Below, one piece after another: positions 23,472 through 33,794 of a stretch of 64,000 bases of DNA. Numbering within the stretch: position 1 is the first letter of the stretch; every line of letters starts with the position of its first letter. Both the position numbers and the translations under genes were made by a program. This stretch comes from Anodontia alba (lineage: Eukaryota; Mollusca; Bivalvia; Lucinida; Lucinidae): assembly GCA_964016985.1 (NCBI GenBank), contig OZ024825.1:42733668-42797667 (forward strand), in the 5' to 3' direction. The notes under the pieces were generated by a model. That model was given only the letters and a program-made list of their open reading frames with translations. It was not told where the DNA came from and searched no databases.

Positions 23472-23583
23472 GTAAGAAAGTTATGGCCTCTTGGTGCCGG
23501 ATTGTTTCACCATTCAGGGCTGGCGCGCGGCCGAGGAGTTATATGTGGCGCTCCAGATTTCAGGTTCACAAGATCTATGGTTA

Positions 23584-23588
<5 letters not shown>

Positions 23589-23636
<48 letters not shown>
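23589..23636. repeat. (CT)24 microsatellite
   Basis: Uninterrupted CT dinucleotides. Confidence 0.97.
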
Positions 23637-23638
<2 letters not shown>

Positions 23639-23639
23639 A

Positions 23640-24310
23640 TTTTGTTTTGAACAGCGGGAATATCTATTTTTACTTTATGTGTCGGACACAAAGAGAGCAT
23701 TACACTACACTGACGTTCGGCAAGGGGAGTTATTTCAAAACCAACTTAGCTGGAGATGTCTTCCTTGTTTGCGACATATCGTCTTGATATTTTTAAGCCA
23801 TCTGTGATGTTTCGTTACTATATTCCATACGTTTCGGGAGTTATATGCCATACACAAATTTTCAGCATTACACGACATGGGTTTCAGGCAAGGGGGGATA
23901 AATCCAAAACCAAAGTCGCCAGCATTACACTATATGGATTTCGGCAAGAGGTGATAATTCGAAACCGAATAAGATGAGGTTGTCTTCATTGTTTGCTATT
24001 CATTGTAGTCAGCTGTAAAGTTTCATAAATATATTCCATACGATATTCCATACGGTTTAGGAGTTAAGACCCGGGCACAATTTTTAGCACTCAAGCACTA
24101 ACAGGGGTAAGGAGTTATGGCCTGGACACAATTCAAACACCAATGTTTTCTTCCTAGCTTGCGACACATCGCCTCGATATGATTTAGCCATCTCTGAAGT
24201 TTCATTAATATATTCCATACGTTTAGGAGTTATGAGCCTGACACAAATGCACGAACGAACGGACGTAAAGACGGACGGACAGCGGTAAAACAATACCCTT
24301 TCACCAGTCT
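23640..24310. repeat. Degenerate array with 'ttatattccatacg' blocks
   Basis: Recurring 'aagtttcattaatatattcc', 'atacgtttaggagttatg', 'gcctgacacaa' and 'tgtcttccttgtttgcgaca' occur at about 23750, 23980 and 24140. The end has 'cggacgtaaagacggacgga', typical of the 3' end of mollusc dispersed arrays. Confidence 0.65.
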
Positions 24311-24329
24311 TTGATTGGCGGGGCGTGAT

Positions 24330-24740
24330 ATAGTGAAGGGATAATGGGCGAACTCTTTTCTCCAGACGGCGGTCAACCGTCTGTTACAAATAAAAATAAT
24401 GCTGGGCTAAAAACAACATGACCAATCAAGCAGTGTGGCGGTTTTCGTCATTAACGGACGAATTACTTGGTCGCCATGTTTAGCTTATCAACTAAAAGCG
24501 GTGCAGTCTGGACAGGCCGGTTCATCGCCGGTCGACTCGGCTAGAGCAAAATGTGCGTTAGTCGGTTAACCGTGGCGACCCGGAGCAGCGCGGCTGCGAG
24601 AAAGAAGTGCGCACTCTGTGTTTGAGTGGTTTATGCACCAGACATCATATACTATGTGCGTGAAACGCTCGCTTGTGCACATGTGCTGTAAGTGATAGCC
24701 TGCGTGCAAAGAGTATCGGGTTTCGTATATTCCTCCACAA
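24330..24740. other. CpG-dense, unique-looking stretch
   Basis: CpG is scarce in much of the window but dense here, for example 'gccggttcatcgccggtcga', 'gtggcgacccggagcagcgc' and 'gtgcgtgaaacgctcgctt'. No array unit, inverted repeat or SINE part is recognised. No long frame is present. It could be a promoter or 5' leader region, but nothing proves transcription. Confidence 0.3.
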
Positions 24741-25198
24741 CTCAGACTACTAACGCATCCACTATGAAGTCAAAATGTTTTGTGTGTGTGTGTGTGTGTT
24801 TTGTTTACTTCGGTGGCAATAATTGGCTGCCGTATTAACTAGTAGAATGATAATACATATACATGTGTATCTACCGTGACTGTAGTAAACCGGTTCTAGC
24901 AGGTTGCATTTCATACATTTATACTCATGTAGGAATGATGAGACCATTTATTATCATTATTCTCATTGATTTCACTTAAGATTCCCACCCGCTAATATAA
25001 GATAATAATAATGATAAAAAAATGGATATGGATATCAGATTCACAGTCAAATCCATTAAACAAAAGTTGGTATAAAATATATATTACACCTAAGTCAGAC
25101 ACAATCACATCTTCTCAGCAACAGTAACAACACGCATATGCACGTACAAGGATGCACGCTCAGCACATACGCATGAAGACGCACATACCCTGTGAAAC

Positions 25199-25236
<38 letters not shown>

Positions 25237-25517
25237 ACACAAATATGTAAAAATATGCCTTCTGGACATAAATGTATGCGGAAAACCCCTTCTGAGTCGC
25301 ACCGTGACATGTATATGGACTATGTCATGCAAAAAATTAATCAACGTAGTCTGATCAGGACCATCGCTGTCCGCTTAAAGGGTCATTTGATGCTGCAGAT
25401 TATACTGATAAATAACAAAGGCCCCAGTCATATGCAAATGGTCTGGCTCAGTTATCTCGGAAAAAGCACAAAATATACATTTTCCTGTGACACGGCTATA
25501 ATGTATCAATGAGCAAA
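24740..25517. other. Unassigned DNA with (TG)n and (GA)n
   Basis: (TG)n at 24780-24800 and (GA)17 at 25201-25234. Frames crossing them on both strands are low complexity. Nothing else is recognised. Confidence 0.5.
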
Positions 25518-25754
25518 GCCGAGTTGGCAACATTCTTTCCTGGAGATTGATCATGAAATATTTTCTACGGTCTATCACTACCTTCCGCTGATTTAAGATG
25601 GGCAGTTGTCAGTTTCTGGCGAAAGAATGTGCACAATACTAATTAACCGCTTAGAGGACTAAGCCTGCCCAGAAAAAAGTGTGGTTAGGTAAACTGACCG
25701 TGCTCGACACTACCCCATCGGGTTGACTGGGCCGTAAAACCTCAACACAAACAA
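25518..25754 (+). mobile_element. SINE family A, 5'-truncated
   Basis: The copy starts within the sequence just after the B box ('gccgagttggcaacattctt') and runs to the tail 'cctcaacacaaacaa'. The tRNA-like promoter is missing. No TSD is seen. Confidence 0.9.
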
Positions 25755-25927
25755 GTTTTATATAGCGGTTGTTGTTTTACACACCTATCCTTACCCACAC
25801 TATTCAATATACACTCGATAGAGTACCATTTCCCTCCTAATCTAAAGCTTTGTCCGCGCTAGGTAAATTTATTCTACCGTACGGTAGTTACCGTAACTTA
25901 CGGTAAATTCTCGGACATCTCTAGTAA

Positions 25928-26109
25928 CCCTTCTCTTGCTGAACACGACATGCCCTGTCTTGGCAAACAGTGTAGATCTGAAGAAGCCAACTGATCTGGA
26001 TCTGCACTTTTTGTCATTAAATATGTGAATTTCTAACCAAAACCCGGAATCTGATTGGCTGGAAATTAGAAGTGTGTGTGGCGTCTTAACTTATTCAGCA
26101 TGACAAGTG
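25928..26109. mobile_element. MITE of the 'cctgctgaat' family
   Basis: It is flanked by 'taa' on the left and 'tta' on the right, with ends 'cccttctcttgctgaa' and 'ttcagcatgacaagtg'. Interior: 'aaacagtgtagatct', 'gaagaagccaactgatctgg', 'gattggctggaaattaga'. It is homologous to 42982-43188. The interior shares the 'acagtgtagatc' core with other MITE families. Confidence 0.6.
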
Positions 26110-26130
26110 TTAGAACATTTTGTAATGCAC

Positions 26131-26315
26131 CAGAGGAATTAAGGAGTATTTGGTGATAATTCTGGGAAACTTTTTCTATTTCTCCATAAAAAATGGTGTG
26201 GGTACTCATTAGAAGCGCCTCGCTGAGGCGCTTCGAATGAGTAGCCACATTATACGTTTTACGGAAAACTGGAGAAAATTCCCTTATCACCAAATACTCC
26301 TTAGCAATTCCTCTG
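26131..26315. mobile_element. Palindromic MITE, 'aaggagtatttggtgataa' family
   Basis: This is a ~185-bp near-palindrome. Outer arms are 'cagaggaatt' and 'aattcctctg', then 'aaggagtatttggtgataa' and 'ttatcaccaaatactcctt'. The central core is 'gtgggtactcattagaagcg' mirrored through 'cctcgctgagg'. The whole could fold into one hairpin. The core is shared with a family with different ends (30513, 36182, 37140). Confidence 0.8.
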
Positions 26316-26319
26316 ATTC

Positions 26320-26790
26320 AGCATATATATCCTGAGTGTTGGACACCGACACCACCACCTTAAGTTCTTTGCGTACCTACACTGTATATAACAAGTTCAT
26401 CCGAATATTTGACTAACCAATACATCGTCCTTCAAAACGTTAAATGGAGAGCCCTTGTGCATAGGTGCCGCGATAAAGACAAAATTGTTCCATACTGGTC
26501 CACTGTGCAAAACCGGTTTCCTGCGAGCGACCAATGCAATTAGGCAGAAAGAAAGACTATCTGATGAGGTTATAAAATGCTGTGACCAAATTGCAAACAA
26601 TGCAGAGCCTGATTGAACTGCTCCTCTACTCTAGCAGTTCGATCTGGTCGAGTCGTTTGATCTGGGTCTTGATTGTTTGCTGGGGCCTCTCTGCCAGAAT
26701 ATGGGTAAACACGGTAGGCCTGCCCTGGCTGCGTAGACGTCTTGGATCATAGACTACTACTCATTCAGCTCATGACTTTACGGCACCTCA
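26320..26790. other. Unassigned DNA
   Basis: No repeat or coding feature recognised; 'tcgatctggtcgagtcgttt' and 'gatctgggtctt' are short repetitive phrases only. Confidence 0.25.
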
Positions 26791-26802
26791 TTGCACAGTG
26801 CA

Positions 26803-27018
26803 TAGACTGGCTCCAGTCTCCAGTGACTAAATATTTTTTCTTATAATCCCGTTTTGATAATCCACTAAAATAAAACCAAAATAACAGCATGACTACAGTG
26901 TAAAGGCTGGTCCAGTTACCAGCCTTTACAGTCATGGTATTTTGTTTTTATTTTAATGGATTATCAAACAGGATTATCAGAAAAAAATATTTCATGACTG
27001 GAGACTGGAGCCAGTCTA
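26803..27018. mobile_element. Hairpin MITE, 'tagactggctccagtc' family, 9-bp TSD
   Basis: This 216-bp near-perfect palindrome has ends 'tagactggctccagtctcca' and complement, inner 'gataatccactaaaataaaa' and complement, and apex 'ctggtccagttaccag'. Flanks are 'cacagtgca' (26794-26802) and 'cacagaaca' (27019-27027), 7/9 alike. Two other members (28675, 30932) also have 9-bp flanking repeats, suggesting a 9-bp-TSD superfamily such as Mutator-like. Confidence 0.75.
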
Positions 27019-27149
27019 CACAGAACATTGCATCGTCTCGATATGTCTTAAGTTATGCTGAAAAGAAGTAAGACTCCATCTCAAGAGGATGTGTGAACAG
27101 AAATGAACTCGGGCGCACAATCTGATAATAGCCTTTGCTATACAATGAT

Positions 27150-27287
27150 TTTGTTTGTGTTGAAGTTTTATGGCTCAGTCAGCCCAATGGGGTCATGTCG
27201 AGCGCGGTCAGTTTACCTAACCACATTTTTACTGGGCAGACTTAGTCCTCTAAGCGGTTAACCAGTATTGTGCACATTCATTCGCAG
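27150..27287 (-). mobile_element. SINE family A, 5'-truncated, perfect TSD
   Basis: Only the 3' 138 bases are present ('tttgtttgtgttgaag' to 'tgcacattcattcgcag'). They are flanked by a perfect 13-bp TSD 'gctatacaatgat' (27137-27149, 27288-27300). Truncation with an intact TSD means incomplete reverse transcription at insertion, not later deletion. Confidence 0.95.
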
Positions 27288-27289
27288 GC

Positions 27290-27640
27290 TATACAATGAT
27301 ATATCCTAAAGTATTTAACGATTCTGTATTGGACGGCGAATGCCCTGATTAGACTGCACAGGCTGTCCGAATATTCCCCGAAGGCACCCTTTCCATCGCA
27401 TTGCTCAAAAGAATTGTTGAGCTGTGTCAACGTAAATGGGTTTGACAGATATACCCAGAGCTCCAGATAAGTCGTTTTTTTTAATCAGAAAGTACTGATA
27501 TATATTTTATTTTTCCTTGAAAACCTGTTGTGGGCGTCTCGCCGAGGCACTTCTAATGAGTACTCTGTAGGTTTTATGAAAAAAAAACTAACAAAAAAAA
27601 AAAACTAGGTTCCTGATACCTCTCTTACATATATCTGGGG
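27290..27640. repeat. Decayed hairpin with 'cgtctcgccgagg' core
   Basis: 'gttgtgggcgtctcgccgag' and 'gcacttctaatgagtactct' at about 27520-27570 are a decayed copy of the shared central core. The rest is unassigned. Confidence 0.45.
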
Positions 27641-27650
27641 CTATGATATA

Positions 27651-27894
27651 CCGTATGATGCTCAACGCAAGAAAACGGTCCTAATGCAATATGTGGACAA
27701 CATAGGTCCAGATCAGCCTGCGCATCTGTGCAGTCTAATCTGAGCATTCTGTTCGACATATACTACAGTATCCACTGATTCTGTAAGCGGACAACGAAGG
27801 CCCAGATCAGCCTGCGCTTATGCGCAGGCTGATCAGGGCCTGCGTTGTCCGCAAATTACATAAGGGCCCTTTTCGTGCGTTTACCATCATATGG
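27651..27894. mobile_element. TA-flanked MITE with ~45-bp inverted ends
   Basis: 'ta' flanks ends 'ccgtatgatgctcaacgcaa' and, inverted, 'gcgtttaccatcatatgg'. The inner palindrome is 'cagatcagcctgcgcttatg' with complement (27811-27835). TA flanks and size fit a Tc1/mariner-type MITE. Confidence 0.75.
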
Positions 27895-27899
27895 TAAAG

Positions 27900-28390
27900 C
27901 TGTGTTAAGATAAAGCAACCGGGCAGTTCGGTCGGAGCTTTCACTACAGGATCATCGGATATTGTACACTACACTCGTGACTTGACGGACTTACCAGACC
28001 ACGGATGATTGGTCCCTGGCTGTCCCGGTCTATTAATAACTTACTGGATACGGCCAGAGACTAACAGTAGACTTATAAGCCTCTGATACGGTTCATTTTA
28101 GCCAAGGTCGTAGACTATTCGGACAGCACCGGAACCCGTGTCTTCTCTGGCGTTTGAATGCAGTACTCTTCCAGCCACTATCAAGAACATATTGGTTGAC
28201 AAATCGTATATTTTATTTCAGAGAAACAGACAAAATCTACATTTGATTACCAAACGGTTAGCCGGTGATATATTTAAAACTAAAATAAAGTAGATCATTT
28301 TCCGCTAAAATCTTTGTAGTGACCAGTTTATATACGATTATCCTTTTTGGACTACGTGATGGCCCTAAAAAGGGCCGTTTGAATAGAAGT
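27900..28390. other. Unassigned DNA
   Basis: No coding frame, array or inverted repeat recognised. Confidence 0.25.
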
Positions 28391-28429
28391 AAGAAGAACT
28401 GCTTACTTGCTGCTGGTGTATTCTTTTGC

Positions 28430-28560
28430 TAATTTTCCCAGAAAATAGGATTTGATATTTCCTCAGGAGACAATTTGCATGAAATGTCAAATCGTATTTT
28501 CTATGAAAAATAAGAAAAATATCATCAGTTTGTCGTCTGCCGAATCTGCCCTAGCATGGT
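28430..28560. repeat. Hairpin repeat F2 ('catttcatgcaaattgtc')
   Basis: 'cccagaaaataggatttgat' and complement-like 'caaatcgtattttcta' surround 'ggagacaatttgcatgaaat', followed by 'atcatcagtttgtcgtctgc'. The family recurs at 39140, 51850, 58110, 60441 and 60892. Confidence 0.65.
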
Positions 28561-28674
28561 GCACTAACACGATTAAATTAATACTTCAATATCAACTTCC
28601 ATTTTCAGATAAACAAGTAAGTTTAGTCAGTTTTCTGTCAGGAAATCACTGATTTCATACCTGTTGTGAAAACC

Positions 28675-29748
28675 TAGATTGGCCCCAGTCCCTAATGACT
28701 AACTTTATTTATATTTTTTTTTGTGACCCGCCATTAGAAGAATGGTGGAAAGGGCATATAGTGTTACCCCTGTCCGTCCGTCTCCGTCCGTATCCGAGAT
28801 GGCATTAGCAATTTGCGTTTAAGTATTTTTCAGGCGTTAGCAATTTGCGTTTAAGTTTTTCAGGCAGCGGGCATCCGTATCCTTTTGACACATTTCAAGT
28901 GTTATATACTTCCCTTTGATATAGAAACTTAGATAAAACCAAGACAATATTAATATGCTTAAAGCCATTAGAAACGCAAGTGATATATTTGCTATTTCTT
29001 CTCAATTATTGTAATGTTTTGCTTGAATCAACTTGCCCTTTTTACAAGAACAAGTTTACAAAAGTTGCCTTCAGATGCTTACTCCTGTTTAAGATTTTGA
29101 TGAAAAATGGTACTCATCAATTTTTTTTTAGCCTTTTTAGAACTTAACATTCCATCAGATTTGCATGCGATGATATCCATTATGTTCCCAACAATAAAAA
29201 TACTTAGTAAAAGTTAAAATTTCCTTTCGCGGATATGACTTGAAGCCTTACATGTATCCCAAAATTCAGATTTTACGAATTTTTCAGATTTTGAAAATCG
29301 TCTCGAATGTCAGTTAAAACGAAAACATGTCATTGTTGTGTAACTTGTATCGAACGATTTGTCTAAATGATTCTCATTTCTGTCGAGTTTTGTCGTCAAA
29401 AATGCCACATTAAGGGTCACTTCCGGTTTTTATGCACACCCTAAGCTCAAACATCAGTACGCGCTGGTTCCCGTCATGTATCCACAAACTTTGAACAGAG
29501 CAACATTCAAAATTACCAAAACCTTCAACGCAAACGAGCCAGTCATTGCGACATATTTGCTGACAAATGCAGCTCGACCGACCGGCCTTGGAGAAGTGGT
29601 GGCTTGAAATCAGCACCATTGACTACTTTGTTTTTCCTTTGATAAACAAGTCAAATCAAATCAAAATTTATTTTAATGTCTTTTATACCAAAGAAAATTA
29701 TATAAAAATAAGCAATAAATTTAGTTACTATGGACTGGAGCCAGCCTA
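28675..29748. mobile_element. Long member of the 9-bp-TSD family with unrelated interior
   Basis: Ends 'tagattggccccagtcccta' and, inverted, 'agttactatggactggagcc' match those of 26803 and 30932. Flanks are 'gtgaaaacc' (28666-28674) and 'gtgaaaaaa' (29749-29757). The ~1.0-kb interior differs from the short members. It includes a 33-bp direct repeat ('ttagcaatttgcgtttaagt' at about 28805 and 28839), array-like 'gtccgtccgtctccgtccg', and a 69-codon minus frame (29410-29619) of unknown meaning. No transposase is seen. Confidence 0.55.
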
Positions 29749-29820
29749 GTGAAAAAAACTTGGATTTTTACAAGTGAAGTTACTCACTCGCTTTTTACAG
29801 CACAGTGCAAGATGCTAACA

Positions 29821-29833
29821 TTAAAAAAAAAAA

Positions 29834-29866
<33 letters not shown>
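29821..29866. repeat. A-rich tract
   Basis: A-run with one interruption. Confidence 0.95.
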
Positions 29867-30177
29867 GCCAGTTTTTATAGCTAGCAAACCGCTGTATTTC
29901 ATGAACCGACACGGTTAAACCTAGTGTAATGTTATTTTCGTTCTTGTTTCCAAAGGATCCGCTTTCAGAAATTATTAATCTCATTTAAACTATAACATAA
30001 AAAGACGACAAATTGATCGTTTTGTTTTTCTATTTTTCTTTTCTCCAAATAAAGGTTTTGACATTCATGCAAACTGTCTACTTAGGGGAAAACTCGTGTG
30101 AAATATCGACACATATTTTCTGAGGAAAGTAAGTAAAATGGTGTTCACGTTGTTCCTTTGTTGAGAAAACAGGACTA

Positions 30178-30397
30178 CCGTAATAAACCTAAATATTAAG
30201 ACAGACAGGCCTGAGCAAACAGTGAAGACCAAGATCAGACGCCGCAGAACGCGGCGTCTGATCAGGGTCTACACTGCTTACCCCTCATCCAGCATATTTT
30301 AGACACATCTGTAGTAAGTAAAAACGATTTTTTTCTTCAAATTTTAGGAAAGGTATGGTAATGCGCTAGGGTGTCCTAATACATAGGGTAAATACGG
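30178..30397. mobile_element. TA-flanked hairpin MITE F3
   Basis: 'ta' flanks ends 'ccgtaataaacctaaatatt' and, inverted, 'acatagggtaaatacgg'. The core is 'caaacagtgaagacc..gatcagacgccgc' mirrored by 'gcggcgtctgatc..ggtctacactg'. Other copies lie at 31943, 36494, 38798, 47695 and 60290, and core fragments elsewhere. Confidence 0.75.
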
Positions 30398-30512
30398 TAT
30401 TTTCTGTTAGCTTGCGGATAAACAACAACTTCGGATTAAATGTTAACTTATGCACGTTCATCCTTGGCACAATTTCTCTATATAACTGCGTTGTTGGCGG
30501 GACTCATCACAA

Positions 30513-30796
30513 CCATCACGAAAACATGCCTAAATAATTTTGACCCCCTTAAACCCCACTTTTATATAGTAAAACTGGGGTTTACAGGGATATACATTAT
30601 TTTTCTTATTACTGCCTAAAACATAGATTGTGGTACTCGTTAGAACCGCCTCGCCGAGGCGGTTCTAACGAGTACCCACAATCTATGTTTTGAGCAGAAA
30701 TGTGAAAAATATCAGTTTTTTTTTTTTTATCTGAAAAAGTTCAGTTTTTTGGAGGTGAAATTTTCCATATATTTGAATATGCGTGTTTTCGTAATG
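30513..30796 (+). mobile_element. Palindromic MITE, 'catcacgaaaacatgcc' family (H)
   Basis: Ends are 'catcacgaaaacatgcc' and, inverted, 'gcgtgttttcgtaatg'. Left interior has 'ccccacttttatatagtaaa'. The central ~90-bp palindrome is 'aaacatagattgtggtactc' through 'aaccgcctcgccgaggcggtt' mirrored. Copies also at 32093, 36182, 37140, 53049 and 57136. No coding capacity. Confidence 0.85.
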
Positions 30797-30931
30797 CCTA
30801 CCAACAACAAAGTCCCTTACCCTTATCCCTCCTCGGCCTGCGCACTCGCGCAGTTTTATTCGATCTTTACCATTCGTTTTCGTTTTGGATTCAGGACCGT
30901 GTTGCCTAAATACCTTCAGCTGACTCTTCTA

Positions 30932-31431
30932 TCGACTGGCTCCAGTCTCCAGTAACTAAATATTTATTCTTATAATCCTGGGCTCAGTCGTTCAAAGCAT
31001 CGTTAATTTAACGTGCTCGTTAATGACAAACTCGTTAACTGTTGTAGCTAAGGTATTTTCAAATACATTGATATTTTTTGCTGCAAAAATGTGGGTAGCT
31101 TTTGCAATGCAAAAGCTACTCACATTTTTTCAGAACACAATATGAATGCATTTGCCTTATTTCAAGATAGAATTTTTAACGTCACGGTAGCTAACGACTT
31201 CGTTTTGCTTTGAACAATTGGGCCCTATTTGATAATCCACTAAAATAAAACTAAAATAATATCATGACTATAAAGGCTGGTTACTAGTGACCAGCCTTTA
31301 TAGTCATGGTATTATTTTGGTTCTAGTGACCAGCCTTTATAGTCATGATATTATTTTGGTTTTATTTTAGTGGATTATCAAACAGGATTATAAGACTAAA
31401 TATTTAGTCACTGGACACTGGAGCCAGTCAA
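30932..31431. mobile_element. 9-bp-TSD hairpin MITE with nested element
   Basis: Ends 'tcgactggctccagtctcca' and complement; perfect 9-bp TSD 'actcttcta' (30923-30931, 31432-31440). The left arm is split by another element (30980-31225). The apex region has a local tandem duplication: 'gaccagcctttatagtcatg' occurs twice (about 31289 and 31328). Confidence 0.85.
30980..31225. mobile_element. MITE with 'gggcycarttgttcaaagca' ends
   Basis: The left end 'gggctcagtcgttcaaagca' and right end, inverted, 'tgctttgaacaattgggccc' bound 246 bp. The centre has a palindrome 'gtagcttttgcaatgcaaaa' and complement. It interrupts the left arm of the 30932 element, which resumes at 'tatttgataatcc'. Confidence 0.75.
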
Positions 31432-31616
31432 ACTCTTCTACCATGAATGGCGGAAACATCCTCGTCTGCACACTGGCTTTTAGAACGAGATTGGTTTACA
31501 GGAATGCAAACGTGAAGTCACAAAAAGATCTCCTTTGTAAAAAAAAATGTGCGTGCGTGCGTGTGTGTTAATTCTCTTTCAGGTAGAAATGCAAAATGTT
31601 TCTTTTTTAAAGGGGA

Positions 31617-31760
31617 ACTCTCCGCGTGACTTGGGTCTTGGGGTCACGAGGTTCTGTGTTCGATTCCCGTAGCAGGGGAATTCTGACTATAATAGGAAGC
31701 TTGATTGCACAAGTCCGTTCATGCCTTCCATTGTCTCGATATAGCAGAAAATTTGTAGCA
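31617..31760 (+). mobile_element. Likely SINE family B fragment
   Basis: 'tgacttgggtcttggggtca', B-box 'tgttcgattccc' and 'ccattgtctcgatatagcag' follow the order seen at 17613-17795. Diverged, no TSD seen. Confidence 0.45.
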
Positions 31761-31799
31761 GAAACCAACATTGTCATGTTTTAAAAAAAGAAACTTCAC

Positions 31800-31910
31800 A
31801 TCCCAGTCAGCATTCTACGTAAATCTATGTCGGGCCGTCATCGGCCCGTCAGTGTAGCTGACGGGCCGATGACGGCCCGATGTAGATTTACGTAGAATGC
31901 TAGCTGGGAT
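31800..31910. mobile_element. 111-bp near-perfect palindrome (copy 1)
   Basis: 'atcccagtcagcattctacg' and 'gggccgtcatcggcccgtca' are mirrored around 'gtgtagct'. The second copy at 44690-44800 differs at only two positions by eye. It behaves like a tiny MITE that consists almost only of a hairpin. Confidence 0.85.
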
Positions 31911-31942
31911 GGACCTTGCATATAATAATGATAAACAACTTA

Positions 31943-32426
31943 CCGCATTTACCCTATATACGACGTTTTTCTGACACCTCAACCCTTTACCATACTGGTC
32001 CTAAAATTAGACCAACTCTTTTTGCTACCAATTGATGAGTCTTAAAAACTGCTGAATGAGTGGCAAACAGTGCAGACCCGCGTTCTGTGGCGCATAACGA
32101 AAACACGCCTATTCAAATATACTGAAATATTTACAACCAAAAAATGAAAATTTTCCGATAAAAAATTCTGATATTTTCATATTTCTGCTCAAAACATAGA
32201 TTGTGAGTGAGTACTCGTTAGAGCCGCCTCGGCGAGGCGATTCTAACGAGTACCCACAATCTATGTTTTTTGAGCAGAAATAAGAAAAATAATGTATACC
32301 CCAGTAAACCCTAGTTTTACTATATAAAAGTGGGGTTTAAAGGGGTCAAAATTACATAATGGTCGGATCTGTAACTAAGCTGTTTGCTCAGACCTGTCTG
32401 TCCGAACACTTAGGGTAAGAATTGTA
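31943..32426. mobile_element. F3 MITE split by an H-family MITE
   Basis: It starts after 'ta' with 'ccgcatttaccctat', runs through 'gagtggcaaacagtgcagac' and 'gttctgtggcg', is interrupted at about 32093-32361, then resumes 'gtcggatctgtaactaagct' to 'cacttagggtaagaattgta'. The following ~200 bp (32430-32630) partly repeat the same sequence ('gagtcgcacgttcaacctt' twice). Confidence 0.65.
32093..32361 (-). mobile_element. H-family MITE inserted in F3
   Basis: 'cataacgaaaacacgcctat' at one end, core 'agagccgcctcggcgaggcg', and 'ggggtttaaaggggtcaaaa' near the other, where the last ~20 bases of the consensus end are missing. Confidence 0.75.
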
Positions 32427-32639
32427 GTCTGGATCTATGACAGAGTCGCACGTTCAACCTTTGATGTGTCCAAAATCTGCTAGATGAGTGGCAAACAGTG
32501 CATTTTGAGTTCTGTGGCGTCTGATCTGGGCCTAAGCTGTTTGCTCATGCCTGTGTGTCCGAACTTTTAGGGTAAATATTGTAGAAATCTGGATCAATAT
32601 GACCGAGTCGCACGTTCAACCTTGGCACAATTTTCCACA

Positions 32640-33520
32640 AATATCACTGTAAACAACTTCCACGGGGCTTTAAAATACGTATGTACTTTCTTACATAAAC
32701 ACAGACGTCTCAGACCAGGCTGTGCATTTACCTGTCCATACTATGAACACAGTGTGACAGCGTAGTCGGATCAGTATATTCATTTTAATTTTTACTTTGG
32801 GCTATAGCAATTTTCTCAGCAATTTTAAACCGACTGTACCAGCGATACGCACGATAGGGCGCAGTCTGGTCTCGTTGGCAATTTGAGCGAGATCTGGCTT
32901 GCAAATTATGCATTTTGTCGATAAACGATCCCGGGTAAAAACAGTTTACAGTAATTACCATACATACTGAAACTCTTTAATCCCTTACCAAATTTATAGT
33001 AAAACTGGATATCGTATTCTACCTAATTACCGCACTGTTCGTTATATTTTTTGTTTTCATTAATCACTAGAAAAACTTGTAAAATATAAGAAAACCTGCT
33101 TATTTTTCAAAATAATCTGACAAAAGATACAGGATTTGTGGGCACAACCTTTGGAAATAGAAATTCTATGTCGAAAAGGGCCATAACTGTCAAAAACTAT
33201 CCAAATATACAGCAAGGAAATTGGCAAAAGTTTATAAAAATCCGACAAAAGGTGTAAAAGGAGTGCCAGACACAAGATTTGGGATGGACGGACGCATGGA
33301 CGGACGCAGGTTATTTGTATGATATAGTCCCCCTTCCACTACGTCGGGTGACAAAAAGGAACAATTTGTCATTTCTGCAAGAAAACTGTGGAGCTCCTGA
33401 TCAGACGCCGCTAACTGTGGCGTCCGTTCTGGGTCTACATTGTTTGCTACGTCCGAAAACTGGACTCTATAGGTACATGGGTTATTATTAATACATGTTG
33501 TTAACTGATTAATTAGCCGA
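32640..33520. other. Mostly unassigned; short array-like piece
   Basis: 33120-33310 has mollusc-array phrases ('ggccataactgtcaaaaact', 'ggatggacggacgcatggac'). 33393-33460 has a decayed F3 core ('gatcagacgccgctaactgt'). No host gene is seen; the opposite-strand frames at 33232-33525 and 33279-33491 overlap and have no support. Confidence 0.4.
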
Positions 33521-33610
33521 AACATGATTGATTTCTTTTTCTCGCGTCCTTGTTCTTTTCGAATTCTTTAATTACATAGATCAACAACTAAAGCAAATGT
33601 CCTTTGAAGT

Positions 33611-33627
33611 CTATCTATCTATCTATC

Positions 33628-33668
<41 letters not shown>

Positions 33669-33737
33669 CATCTATCCATCCATCCATCCATCCATCCATC
33701 CATCCATCCATCCATCCATCCATCCATCCATCTATCC

Positions 33738-33790
<53 letters not shown>

Positions 33791-33791
33791 A
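33611..33791. repeat. (ATCT)n(ATCC)n(ATCT)n compound microsatellite
   Basis: About 180 bp of tetranucleotides: ATCT at both ends and ATCC in the middle. Overlapping open frames ([16 protein letters not shown]) are translations of the repeat. Confidence 0.98.
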
Positions 33792-33794
33792 GAA

